Below are positions 1-6,515 of a DNA stretch of 14,312 bases, piece after piece (positions within the stretch are counted from its first letter, which is position 1; each line of letters starts with the position of its first letter). The notes below the pieces were generated by a model that saw only the letters and a program-made list of their open reading frames with translations, did no database searches and had not been told where the DNA came from. The stretch covers positions 1 through 14,312 of the forward strand of contig JAEDGQ010000048.1 of the NCBI GenBank assembly GCA_016297415.1, given 5' to 3'. A program made the position numbers and the translations under genes. This DNA is from Treponema sp. (GTDB lineage Bacteria; Spirochaetota; Spirochaetia; Treponematales; Treponemataceae).

Positions 1-19
1 CACGACTGGAAGCCATTTT

Positions 20-55
20 TAGCAGGGAATATATTATAATGCGTTTGCCCTACTA
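20..55. repeat. Imperfect inverted repeat upstream of the tRNA-Leu promoter
   Basis: TAGCAGGG at 20-27 faces CCCTACTA at 48-55, matching in seven of eight positions, and flanking T/A bases extend the pairing slightly. The repeat encloses an AT-rich stretch containing TATAAT at 35-40. It could be a hairpin at the end of an upstream transcript, an operator, or chance. Nothing else recognisable was found in positions 1-58, and no ORF runs in from the left edge. Confidence 0.25.
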
Positions 56-58
56 AGA

Positions 59-90
59 TTGACACAATCCCATTATTTCTATAATATATT
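59..90 (+). promoter_or_regulatory. Probable sigma-70-type promoter of tRNA-Leu
   Basis: A perfect TTGACA lies at 59-64. It is followed by an AT-rich -10 region: TAATAT at 82-87 gives a 17-bp spacer, and TATAAT at 80-85 gives a 15-bp spacer. Transcription would begin near 92-97, some 11-16 bases before the mature tRNA at 108, a normal short tRNA leader. The -35 hexamer sits inside a perfect small inverted repeat, GATTG/CAATC with a 3-base loop, at 57-69. Confidence 0.6.
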
Positions 91-107
91 AATACAATTT
101 TTTATCT

Positions 108-191
108 GCCCGGGTGGCGGAATTGGCAGACGCGCTAGGTTCAGGTCCTAGTGTTCGCAAGGACATAGGGGTTCAAGTCCCCTCCCGGGCA
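108..191 (+). tRNA. tRNA-Leu, anticodon CAG
   Basis: The whole cloverleaf can be folded by eye. The acceptor stem GCCCGGG (108-114) pairs with CCCGGGC (184-190), with discriminator A at 191. The D stem is GCG/CGC (117-119/131-133). The anticodon stem CTAGG/CCTAG (135-139/147-151) encloses a loop with CAG at 142-144, which decodes CUG. The long class II variable arm pairs 152-156 with 161-165 around a GCAA tetraloop. The T stem AGGGG/CCCCT (167-171/179-183) carries the TTCAAGT loop. The long variable arm and discriminator A are typical of leucine tRNA. The bases after 191 are TAT, so CCA is not encoded and must be added after 3' trimming. A small plus-strand ORF over this gene is spurious. Confidence 0.97.
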
Positions 192-233
192 TATCTTTCT
201 TCAAAGCAAATCTTTTCCTTTACAAAATCCAGT

Positions 234-261
234 AAAAATCAGCCTTTCATTTTTGATTTTT
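234..261. terminator. Weak AT-rich hairpin between convergent tRNA-Leu and rluA-like gene
   Basis: AAAAATCA at 234-241 is perfectly complementary to TGATTTTT at 254-261, with a 12-base loop. It lies 3' of both the tRNA gene (plus strand) and the last gene of the minus-strand operon. It could therefore act as a weak bidirectional terminator, but the stem is mostly A-T and there is no separate U-tract after it. No stronger terminator is visible in this gap. Confidence 0.3.
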
Positions 262-265
262 CAGA

Positions 266-940
266 CTATAAATCACTGCATTCAAAAACACAGTTTTTCT
301 TATTCTGAGGATTAGTAAATTTTATTCTGTATGCCTTAAAGCAAAGTTTCTGACCTTCTTTGTAATGAGGATTGTAGAGCTTATCTCCTTTTATTGGAAA
401 GCCGGCACTTGCCAGATGAGCCCTTACCTGATGTCTGTAACCTTCAGTAATTGAACAGTCAGCCTTTCGTCCCTGAATCGTAATTTTGGTAGAATAAAGT
501 TTTGTTCCCGCTTTTTTTAAGTCTGCAGTTGAACCCTTTTCAAAAACAGGTTTAACCATAGCTCCTTTTTCTCCAAAGGGCCTGAACTTTGACACTATGG
601 TAAAGCTTTTTTTTACGTCTGGACCTTTGTATTCGACTTCGGCTAAATAGCTTTTTTCAAATAAACCGTTTTTCTGCTGAAGACTAAGGTCATCAAAAGA
701 AGTTTGAGTCGAAGCAATTAAAAGAATGCCTTCTGTAGCTGTATCAATTCTATGAAGAAGTCCGTATTCAACTTCTTTTTTTCCTTTTACTTCTTTTAAT
801 TCTGGAAATAATGCAATTGCCTGTGTAAGGGCTGATTCATCACCTTCTTTTAAAGGAGCACTTGGAAGTCCAGCAGGTTTATATAAAACAAGAAAAGGCT
901 CTGATTCTGTATGTTTGTGGAGAATTTTTATTTCTGCCAT
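266..940 (-). CDS. RluA-family RNA pseudouridine synthase, S4-less paralogue
   Basis: This 224-residue protein belongs to the RluA family, which isomerises uridine to pseudouridine in rRNA or tRNA in the cytoplasm. The catalytic motif is GLLHRIDTATEG near residues 60-70, with D66 as the expected nucleophile. The C-terminal family signature appears as GYRHQVRAHL near 167-176, followed by GFPIKGDKLY. There is no N-terminal S4 domain, so the protein is catalytic domain only, as in RluA or TruC. Both motifs depart from the family norm (HRLDxxTSG and TGRTHQIRVHL), so the target RNA cannot be assigned. The start ATG has an AGGA eight bases upstream and lies inside the end of the preceding rluD-like gene (13-nt overlap), suggesting coupled translation. 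It is the last gene of the cluster. Family assignment is firm; the substrate is unknown. Confidence 0.9.
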   Translation of the reverse strand: MAEIKILHKHTESEPFLVLYKPAGLPSAPLKEGDESALTQAIALFPELKEVKGKKEVEYGLLHRIDTATEGILLIASTQTSFDDLSLQQKNGLFEKSYLAEVEYKGPDVKKSFTIVSKFRPFGEKGAMVKPVFEKGSTADLKKAGTKLYSTKITIQGRKADCSITEGYRHQVRAHLASAGFPIKGDKLYNPHYKEGQKLCFKAYRIKFTNPQNKKNCVFECSDL

Positions 941-1995
941 TGACCGTATCCTTTTCTGGCTTTCAGAACAAGGATTTTTCCTTGTTCCTTTTTATTTTCC
1001 GGCAAAGATTTCTGGAAGTTCTGGTGAAGCTTTTTGAGGGCTATTTTAAATCTTACTGGAACTTTTGAAATAAATACTGCCCTTCCTTTTTCGTCTTTTT
1101 TAATGTTTTCAGCTTTGCCCGGAATTCTGATTTTTAACTTGAAGGCATGAAGCATTAAAGGAGCTCCTTCAAGAAGAGAACCTTTAACAGGCTTTGAGTA
1201 AATTGGATCTCCTACGATTGGACATCCAAGCCATTTTAAATGAACGCGGATCTGATGTGTTCTTCCTGTATAGATTTTAATTTTTATAAGTGAATAAGGA
1301 CCATAACAACCGATGCACTTGAATTTTGATACGGCAAGTTTTCCATCACCTTCTTCATCAAGGGCGCGGAACTTTTTTCTGTCTCTTACATCTCTGGCAA
1401 TATTTGTACGGATAATGCCTTCCTGTACCGGAGGGTGTCCCTGACAGATTGCAATATAAATTTTCGAGAGAGAATTATGATTTTTGAACTGGCGGGCAAG
1501 AAATGTTTCTGTATCTCTGTTTCTGGCAGTTATAATAATTCCAGAAGTATCTTTGTCCAGTCTGTGAACAATTCCCGGTCTTCTGGCTTGAAGAACTGAA
1601 GGATTTTCTTTTTCGTCCTCATTGTGAATTGCATTTCTGCCCCAATGAAAAAGAAGTGCATTTACAAGAGTGCCTTCCCAGTTACCTGCTGCAGGATGAG
1701 TTACCATACCCTGTTTTTTGTTTATTACAGTTACGTTTTCATCTTCGTAAATAATATCAAGAGGAATGTTTTGCGGCTCAATATCTTCAGGAACTGATTC
1801 TTCCCATTCAATCTGAATGAAGTCTTTTGGAGAAACTTTTGTGCTTAATTTGGATTTTTTTCCGTTAACAAGAATTGATGTAACACCGCTTTTGAGTCTG
1901 GAACGATTAATTCCCTCTGGTAAGGATGCTATATATTTATCAAGTCTTTCTGCTTTTAGAAAATCTTCTGGAACTGTATGGCTAAAAGATGGCAT
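928..1995 (-). CDS. rluD: RluD-type 23S rRNA pseudouridine synthase with S4 domain
   Basis: The 355-residue protein has the usual RluC/RluD layout. An N-terminal S4 RNA-binding domain (about residues 15-65, RLDKYIASLPEGINRSRL onward) is followed by the synthase domain. The catalytic motif HRLDKDTSG starts at H144, giving D147 as the nucleophile. The late motif TGRTHQIRVHL lies at 243-253, followed by GDPIYS. By family, the likely job is pseudouridine formation in large-subunit rRNA, with E. coli RluD acting on helix 69. An inserted stretch at 120-138 precedes the catalytic loop, and the last 35 or so residues form a lysine-rich tail. The start ATG has AAGGA seven bases upstream and overlaps the end of the small exported-protein gene by 14 nt. 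The family is certain; RluD rather than RluC or another member is inference. Confidence 0.88.
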   Translation of the reverse strand: MPSFSHTVPEDFLKAERLDKYIASLPEGINRSRLKSGVTSILVNGKKSKLSTKVSPKDFIQIEWEESVPEDIEPQNIPLDIIYEDENVTVINKKQGMVTHPAAGNWEGTLVNALLFHWGRNAIHNEDEKENPSVLQARRPGIVHRLDKDTSGIIITARNRDTETFLARQFKNHNSLSKIYIAICQGHPPVQEGIIRTNIARDVRDRKKFRALDEEGDGKLAVSKFKCIGCYGPYSLIKIKIYTGRTHQIRVHLKWLGCPIVGDPIYSKPVKGSLLEGAPLMLHAFKLKIRIPGKAENIKKDEKGRAVFISKVPVRFKIALKKLHQNFQKSLPENKKEQGKILVLKARKGYGQWQK

Positions 1996-2488
1996 TTTCT
2001 AATCCTTTTATGAAATATTCCTGAGGAATTTCCTGCTTTTCAATAAGCTGTTCTTCGTCACTCTGCTGTTCAAATTCAAGTGACTGCTGGCTGAAAGGAA
2101 TTACTGTAATGGATTTTTGAACTTTGCTGGCTTTATCATCCTTTATTTTTCTGTTAATAACATTAAGTAAAAGATCGGTAAGTCCAAGACAAAGACTTGT
2201 ACCTGCAGCAATCATAATGATGTTTTTCTGATCTTTTTCGCTGTATCCTGATGTTGATTTATCAAGAGGATTATGAAAGGTTCCTTTTACAGCAAGTCCG
2301 TATCCTAAGGATGTCCATAAAGTAACAAAAGGAAGAGAACCAAATGTGATTACTTCTGTTCTTCTAAGATCTTTAGTCCACTGAGGAAAACTTATGTCAT
2401 CATAATTTGTAGAGTTGTCTGCCCACAAAAAAGATGAAGAGAAAACTAAAAATGTAAGAATCCAGAGAAGCCTTAAAAACTTTTTCAT
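1982..2488 (-). CDS. Small exported or membrane protein of unknown function
   Basis: I do not recognise this 168-residue protein. Residues 1-23 form a clear signal peptide (MKK, then a hydrophobic core ending SSFLWA), with likely cleavage before DNST. Two further moderately hydrophobic stretches lie near 48-66 (ITFGSLPFVTLWTSLGYGL) and 89-112 (IIMIAAGTSLCLGLTDLLLNV). They could be membrane helices or beta-strand or hairpin segments. The C-terminal 45 residues are polar and rich in Q and E. The start overlaps the stop of the YggS gene in an ATGA arrangement (4 nt), and its own stop lies inside the rluD-like gene. It is therefore locked into the operon and probably expressed by coupling. An envelope location is inferred from the signal peptide. 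Confidence 0.8.
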   Translation of the reverse strand: MKKFLRLLWILTFLVFSSSFLWADNSTNYDDISFPQWTKDLRRTEVITFGSLPFVTLWTSLGYGLAVKGTFHNPLDKSTSGYSEKDQKNIIMIAAGTSLCLGLTDLLLNVINRKIKDDKASKVQKSITVIPFSQQSLEFEQQSDEEQLIEKQEIPQEYFIKGLENAIF

Positions 2489-3162
2489 TTTGAATAATCT
2501 CTTGCACCGAAAATTGCTGTTCCAATTCGTACCATTGTGGAACCTTCTTCAATAGCTGTTTTATAGTCCCCGGACATGCCCATTGAAAGTTCTGTAAGTG
2601 AAAGTGAAGGAAAAAGCTGATTTGCCTTGTTTTTAATATGTTTAAGCTGTCTGAAGGAATTTCTTACCAGTTCAACATCATCTGTAAAAGGAGCCATTGT
2701 CATAAAACCTTTTGGTTCAATATGAGGAAAAGCTCCCGCTTCAAACATTTTAAGAATATTGAAAACTTCTTCAATTGAAGTAAAGCCTGATTTACTTTCT
2801 TCTCCAGTATGCATTTCAAATAAAATCTGAATTTTTTTATTTATTTTTGAGCATTGTTTTTCAATTTCTTCTATAAGTTCAAGTCTGTCTGCAGATTGAA
2901 TCATTGTTGCAATTCTTACAGCTTCTTTTACTTTGTTTCGCTGAAGGCTTCCGATTATGTGAAGTTCTGCTTCGTATCCCTGACTTCTGATTAAATCAAA
3001 TTTAGGTGCAGCTTCCTGAATTCTGTTTTCACCAAAGACAGTCTGTCCTGCTTTAATTGCTTCAATTACTTTTTCTGCCGGATTGAATTTGCTTACAGCA
3101 ATAAGTTTAACTGAATCTGGAAGTGAATTATTTATAGAATTTAAATTTTCTGCGATGCCCAT
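2485..3162 (-). CDS. yggS: YggS/PLPBP-family pyridoxal phosphate homeostasis protein
   Basis: At 225 residues this is full length for the YggS/PROSC family. These proteins are PLP-binding TIM-barrel proteins without known enzyme activity that influence vitamin B6 and amino-acid/keto-acid balance. The PLP lysine is expected to be K25 in LIAVSKFNP. VFGENRIQEA (about 42-51), IGSLQRNKV, and the C-terminal LSMGMSGDYKTAIEEGSTMVRIGTAIFG provide the conserved phosphate-binding shell. The start is supported by AAGG seven bases upstream, formed partly by the stop region of rsmA nine bases before. The 3' end overlaps the next gene by ATGA. Its presence between an rRNA methyltransferase and a pseudouridine synthase looks like housekeeping clustering, not a pathway. 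Confidence 0.95.
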   Translation of the reverse strand: MGIAENLNSINNSLPDSVKLIAVSKFNPAEKVIEAIKAGQTVFGENRIQEAAPKFDLIRSQGYEAELHIIGSLQRNKVKEAVRIATMIQSADRLELIEEIEKQCSKINKKIQILFEMHTGEESKSGFTSIEEVFNILKMFEAGAFPHIEPKGFMTMAPFTDDVELVRNSFRQLKHIKNKANQLFPSLSLTELSMGMSGDYKTAIEEGSTMVRIGTAIFGARDYSK

Positions 3163-3171
3163 TTTATAACC

Positions 3172-4038
3172 TTATTTAATTATAACTGAATTAATGGCAT
3201 CGGACAATTGAAGCAGTTTTTCAACACTAAGGTTTTCTGCCCGTTCTGATGGTGAAATTCCTGCAATTTCGAGAGCTTTGTCACACTGTTCTGCAGATAG
3301 GAATTTTGTAAGGTTATTACGGATTGTTTTTCTGCGGAGAAGGAAAATCTGGCGGAGCATTTTCATAAAAAGCTCAGGATTTTCACAGCATGGAAAATTT
3401 TCTTTCTTTGTCATTAAAACTGCCCGGCTGGCAACATTTGGTTTTGGCCAGAAGTTGCCACCGGCAAGATCAATAACAGGCTTTACATCATAAGCCCACT
3501 GACACAAAACTGAAAAAGATGAGTAGTCTTCTGTGCCCGGCTTTGCTGTCATTCTAAGCCCTACTTCTTTCTGAATTGTAAAAACAGCTTTATCAAAACG
3601 GAAACCTTTATTAATTGTATCTGCAATAATTGTAGCGGCTACATTGTAAGGGAGATTTCCAAAAAAGCGCTGAGGTGGATTGTTGTCTTTTGCATAGGCT
3701 GGCCAGGTTTTCAGAACGTCACCTTCAACAAGCGTAAAATGACCCTTATTTGCATATTCTTCAAAAAACTGTGGCAAAAGTCTGGCAAATCCGTGGTCAA
3801 TTTCAAAAACAGTAAGATTTACACCGCGGCGAAGAAGTTCATCTGTCATTGAACCAAGTCCGGGACCTACTTCCCAAACTGTTGTGCCTTCAGTAACGTC
3901 CAGAGTATCAATGAGTTTTTTTCTGGCATCTTCATTTATAAGAAAATTCTGGCCGAATTTTTTCTGCATGGCCATGTTGTTTGATTCCATAAACTCTTTA
4001 AGTGCTGCTGGTGAATTATAGTCTGGATGATTAAGCAT
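3172..4038 (-). CDS. rsmA: 16S rRNA dimethyladenosine methyltransferase RsmA (KsgA)
   Basis: RsmA uses S-adenosylmethionine to dimethylate two adjacent adenosines near the 3' end of 16S rRNA (A1518/A1519, E. coli numbering), a late step in small-subunit assembly. The 288-residue sequence shows KKFGQNFL (26-33), SAM motif I VWEVGPGLG (54-62), the acidic motif II residue E79, GDVL near 107, the catalytic-loop NLPYNV (128-133), and FWPKPNV (196-202). The C-terminal helical domain carries LLRRKTIRNNL. These are all the family hallmarks and the length is normal. The ATG has a rather distant GGGAG (13 nt), so a start at M17 or later is conceivable, but the KFGQNFL region is intact either way. It lies nine bases after comEC and nine before yggS. 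Confidence 0.96.
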   Translation of the reverse strand: MLNHPDYNSPAALKEFMESNNMAMQKKFGQNFLINEDARKKLIDTLDVTEGTTVWEVGPGLGSMTDELLRRGVNLTVFEIDHGFARLLPQFFEEYANKGHFTLVEGDVLKTWPAYAKDNNPPQRFFGNLPYNVAATIIADTINKGFRFDKAVFTIQKEVGLRMTAKPGTEDYSSFSVLCQWAYDVKPVIDLAGGNFWPKPNVASRAVLMTKKENFPCCENPELFMKMLRQIFLLRRKTIRNNLTKFLSAEQCDKALEIAGISPSERAENLSVEKLLQLSDAINSVIIK

Positions 4039-4047
4039 AAATTTAAT

Positions 4048-5337
4048 CTAACTCCCGATTGAAGGAAAATGTGAAAAAAATATAACTGTGTTCTTTATGA
4101 TAAAATAAAGACAGTTCATAATAACATTAAAAACGGTGCTGAGAAAAGGCATTAAAAGGCATAAAAAAGTTCCGGCAAGACCAAGATACAAAAACAGTAT
4201 GACCAGTGGACTTACTGCTACAGAAGCAGCAATTCCTACAGGTGTAAGTTTTCCGAACATTGACCAGGTTACAGGACTTGTCATCAGCTGGGCTCCTGCA
4301 CTTTCGCTGAGGGCACTACTGAGTTTTGGTATAAAACGGCGGCTTAAAAGCAATTTAAACAGAGAACCGAAGGTCATAATGCCTGTCAGAGCGCCGTAGG
4401 ACAGCATAAAAGCAGCCGTTTTAAGGTGATGGGGATAAATCATCAGATGAATTAAAAAAGTGGCTGAGAGTACGGTTATGCCCTTAAAACGCTTCATTCT
4501 TAAGCTAGAATTAATAAAAAGGATAACTGCCGATATTAATGCCCGGATAAGAGACGGACCTGCTCCTGCAAACCATACAAAGAAAACAATGGCAGCCAGC
4601 TCAAAAAAATCAGCCATATTCCTTCTTGCAATTCTGCTGGAAATAAAGAAAGCAAGTCCTCCAAATAAGCTTAAATGCATTCCTGAAAGTGCCAGAATGT
4701 GTGAAAGACCTGCATTCCGGAAGGCTTCTGATAGAACAGGATCTGTATATTCTCTTGATGCTGTTAAAAGTGCAAGCAGAAGACCTCCTGCATCCCCCCA
4801 TCCATACATAAGTCTTTTAAATTGAAGACGGCACAGAGCTCTGATTCTGATAAAAAATGAATCCTTCATGTTTTCAGAAGTCTTAAAAACTCTTTTTACT
4901 TTGAAAAAACTGTCCCCTCCTGATTCAACTTCGGCACAAATGCATATTCCGCTTTCGATTAAACAGTTTTCAGAGGAGGTTTCTTTTATTCTGGTGTATA
5001 TTTTTCCAGGGTAAAGGGCTTCAACTATAGAAGCTGGAATCAGTAAACTGACTGTTCCTTTACATGAAGCAGTTTGATTCTTTTTTGTAACAGCCTTTGT
5101 GACAAGAAAATCTGCAGAATATAAATCCTGATTTTTTGAAAGACGAACTGGATTTGAACTGACAGATCCTTCAAGAAACTGAATCTGGTCCGATGAAAAA
5201 AGACAGACGAAAGACTGTCTGTCTTTTACCTGAACAAATCCAGAATAAAACAGTAAGGCACATAAAAATGCAGAAACAGGAACAGGATTTGTTAATAGTA
5301 TTTTTAGAAAAAGTTTAGGAAACTTTCCTGCTACCAT
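4048..5337 (-). CDS. comEC: ComEC/Rec2-type membrane protein lacking the metallo-beta-lactamase domain
   Basis: ComEC forms the inner-membrane channel for single-stranded DNA in natural transformation. This 429-residue protein has one N-terminal membrane segment (about 18-35), an extracytoplasmic OB-like DUF4131 region (about 40-150), and then the Competence domain with several helices. Its signature is GLSHILALSGMHLS at 210-223, followed by GPSLIRAL (260-267) and LSYGALTGI (312-320). Classical ComEC proteins, such as that of B. subtilis, run to roughly 750-800 residues with a C-terminal metallo-beta-lactamase domain. Here the reading frame stops cleanly after the last membrane helices and the next gene follows nine bases later, so the short form looks native. 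The ATG overlaps the stop of the HEAT-like gene by 7 nt, has a poor ribosome site, and probably depends on coupling. Whether it imports DNA is uncertain. Confidence 0.88.
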   Translation of the reverse strand: MVAGKFPKLFLKILLTNPVPVSAFLCALLFYSGFVQVKDRQSFVCLFSSDQIQFLEGSVSSNPVRLSKNQDLYSADFLVTKAVTKKNQTASCKGTVSLLIPASIVEALYPGKIYTRIKETSSENCLIESGICICAEVESGGDSFFKVKRVFKTSENMKDSFFIRIRALCRLQFKRLMYGWGDAGGLLLALLTASREYTDPVLSEAFRNAGLSHILALSGMHLSLFGGLAFFISSRIARRNMADFFELAAIVFFVWFAGAGPSLIRALISAVILFINSSLRMKRFKGITVLSATFLIHLMIYPHHLKTAAFMLSYGALTGIMTFGSLFKLLLSRRFIPKLSSALSESAGAQLMTSPVTWSMFGKLTPVGIAASVAVSPLVILFLYLGLAGTFLCLLMPFLSTVFNVIMNCLYFIIKNTVIFFSHFPSIGS

Positions 5338-6503
5338 TTAAGTTTTGCCAGGGAATCCCGGGCAGCACTTTTAACTTCTTCCGGATAATTAAGGTATGTA
5401 ACGTACAGAAGATTGTCAAAGGCTGACTTATCCCCAAGCGCTCCAAGTGACTTAATTACGGTCAGAACAACGTTCTGAGCAGGAATGTTATTGTTTTCGG
5501 CCTGTTTATTCATTTCTGCAAGATAACCGGAAAGAGTTTTTGAAGTATCTGTAGAAGACAGCTTTGTAATGCATTCAATTACATTAATAAACTGAGCTTC
5601 CTGCATTTTTCCTTCCTGATACTCTGTTTTAGCAACGTTAAAATATTTGATGGCCAGATTGTTTGCTCTGGTCCAGTTTGCTTCTGAAATAACAGAAAGA
5701 CAGGCCTGCTGAAGTTTTGTTTTGTCGGAACTGTTTCCGGAATTATCATCCATATTAATTATTGTCACCGACAGTGTATTTTCTGCAATTTCTGCCTTAA
5801 AATTCTTCGAAATTTCAGGACTTTTTTGAATCAGATTAAAATATGAAGTTAATTCTGTAATATTCGAAGAAATTATTACTTTTAAAGCTTCTTCACTGTG
5901 AACCTGTGAAAGAGAAATAAGTGATTTTTCAGTCTGCTTTTGATACAAAGGGAATGTGTTCTTTTTCCAGGCGTTGTAAATGATTTTGAAGGATTCTCTG
6001 TTTCCAGTATTTCCAAGACAGCTGATTGTTTTTTCAACTACCGGGGAATTCTTAGAAGTAACACCAGAAAGGTAATTGTTCATAAGCTGAACAGATTCTT
6101 CTTTTTTTTCAGATGAAAGTGCAGGACTCATAGATTCAAGTTTATCAAGAACTGCAATTCTTACTGTATCATCTTCAAAAAGATTGAAAATTGAAACAAG
6201 CTGGCTGTGAAGCTGTGGAAACTGGCTGCTGATAATTTCGTTGTCTTTTGGAAGGGAAAGAATTGATGCTACAGCCAGAGTGATTAAATCTCTGTCTTTG
6301 CCAAGAACAGGCTGATTTTCAAGAACAAAGTTAATTCCTTTGTCTGAAAGAATGAGAGCTTCAGAATAAGAGGCATCTTTTACAGCAGCTGTTTTATCAG
6401 CAATATTGCCTTTAATGAATTTTTTCTGACCTTCTGTTACAGGATTTGCAAAAAGAGCCAGTCCTAAAAAAGAATATGTAAGTACTAACGGAAATCTTTT
6501 CAT
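5331..6503 (-). CDS. Exported helical-repeat (HEAT-like) protein
   Basis: I chose the ATG at 6503, giving 390 residues. It follows an AAGG-containing ribosome site by eight bases, lies ten bases after the PilZ gene stop, and begins with an obvious signal peptide (MKRFPLVLTYSFLGLALFA, cleavage near residue 19-20). An ATG at 6569 is open in frame but would overlap the PilZ gene by 56 nt and bury the signal peptide. The mature protein is almost all alpha-helical and amphipathic. Repeat-like units occur near DDTVRIAVLDKLESM, SPVVEKTISCLGNTGN, NVVLTVIKSLGALGDKSAFDNLL and PEEVKSAARDSLAKL, which resemble HEAT/Armadillo units. Such proteins act as binding scaffolds; no catalytic motif is seen. Given the signal peptide, it should act in the periplasm. 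The partner is unknown. Confidence 0.85.
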   Translation of the reverse strand: MKRFPLVLTYSFLGLALFANPVTEGQKKFIKGNIADKTAAVKDASYSEALILSDKGINFVLENQPVLGKDRDLITLAVASILSLPKDNEIISSQFPQLHSQLVSIFNLFEDDTVRIAVLDKLESMSPALSSEKKEESVQLMNNYLSGVTSKNSPVVEKTISCLGNTGNRESFKIIYNAWKKNTFPLYQKQTEKSLISLSQVHSEEALKVIISSNITELTSYFNLIQKSPEISKNFKAEIAENTLSVTIINMDDNSGNSSDKTKLQQACLSVISEANWTRANNLAIKYFNVAKTEYQEGKMQEAQFINVIECITKLSSTDTSKTLSGYLAEMNKQAENNNIPAQNVVLTVIKSLGALGDKSAFDNLLYVTYLNYPEEVKSAARDSLAKLKW

Positions 6504-6515
6504 ATGTGCCGCCTT
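6504..6515 (-). promoter_or_regulatory. Ribosome binding site deciding the start of the HEAT-like gene
   Basis: On the minus strand AAGGCGG lies just before the ATG at 6503 and overlaps the TAA stop of the PilZ gene (6514-6516). Its position favours initiation at 6503 over the upstream in-frame ATG at 6569, and it would permit re-initiation by ribosomes finishing the PilZ gene. Confidence 0.6.

Noticed and set aside
1..107. Search for the end of an rRNA or protein gene at the left edge
   Set aside because: No open frame with protein character and no recognisable rRNA 3' end were found. Only the promoter and dyads described above are supported.
114..308. 64-residue plus-strand ORF starting inside the tRNA gene
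   Set aside because: It overlaps most of a well-folded tRNA-Leu and then runs through the A/T-rich spacer. The peptide shows no family features and there is no ribosome site.
4460..4825. 121-residue ORF antisense to comEC
   Set aside because: It lies wholly inside a well-supported membrane-protein gene. The product is low-complexity and basic, as expected for the complement of hydrophobic codons, and it has no ribosome site.
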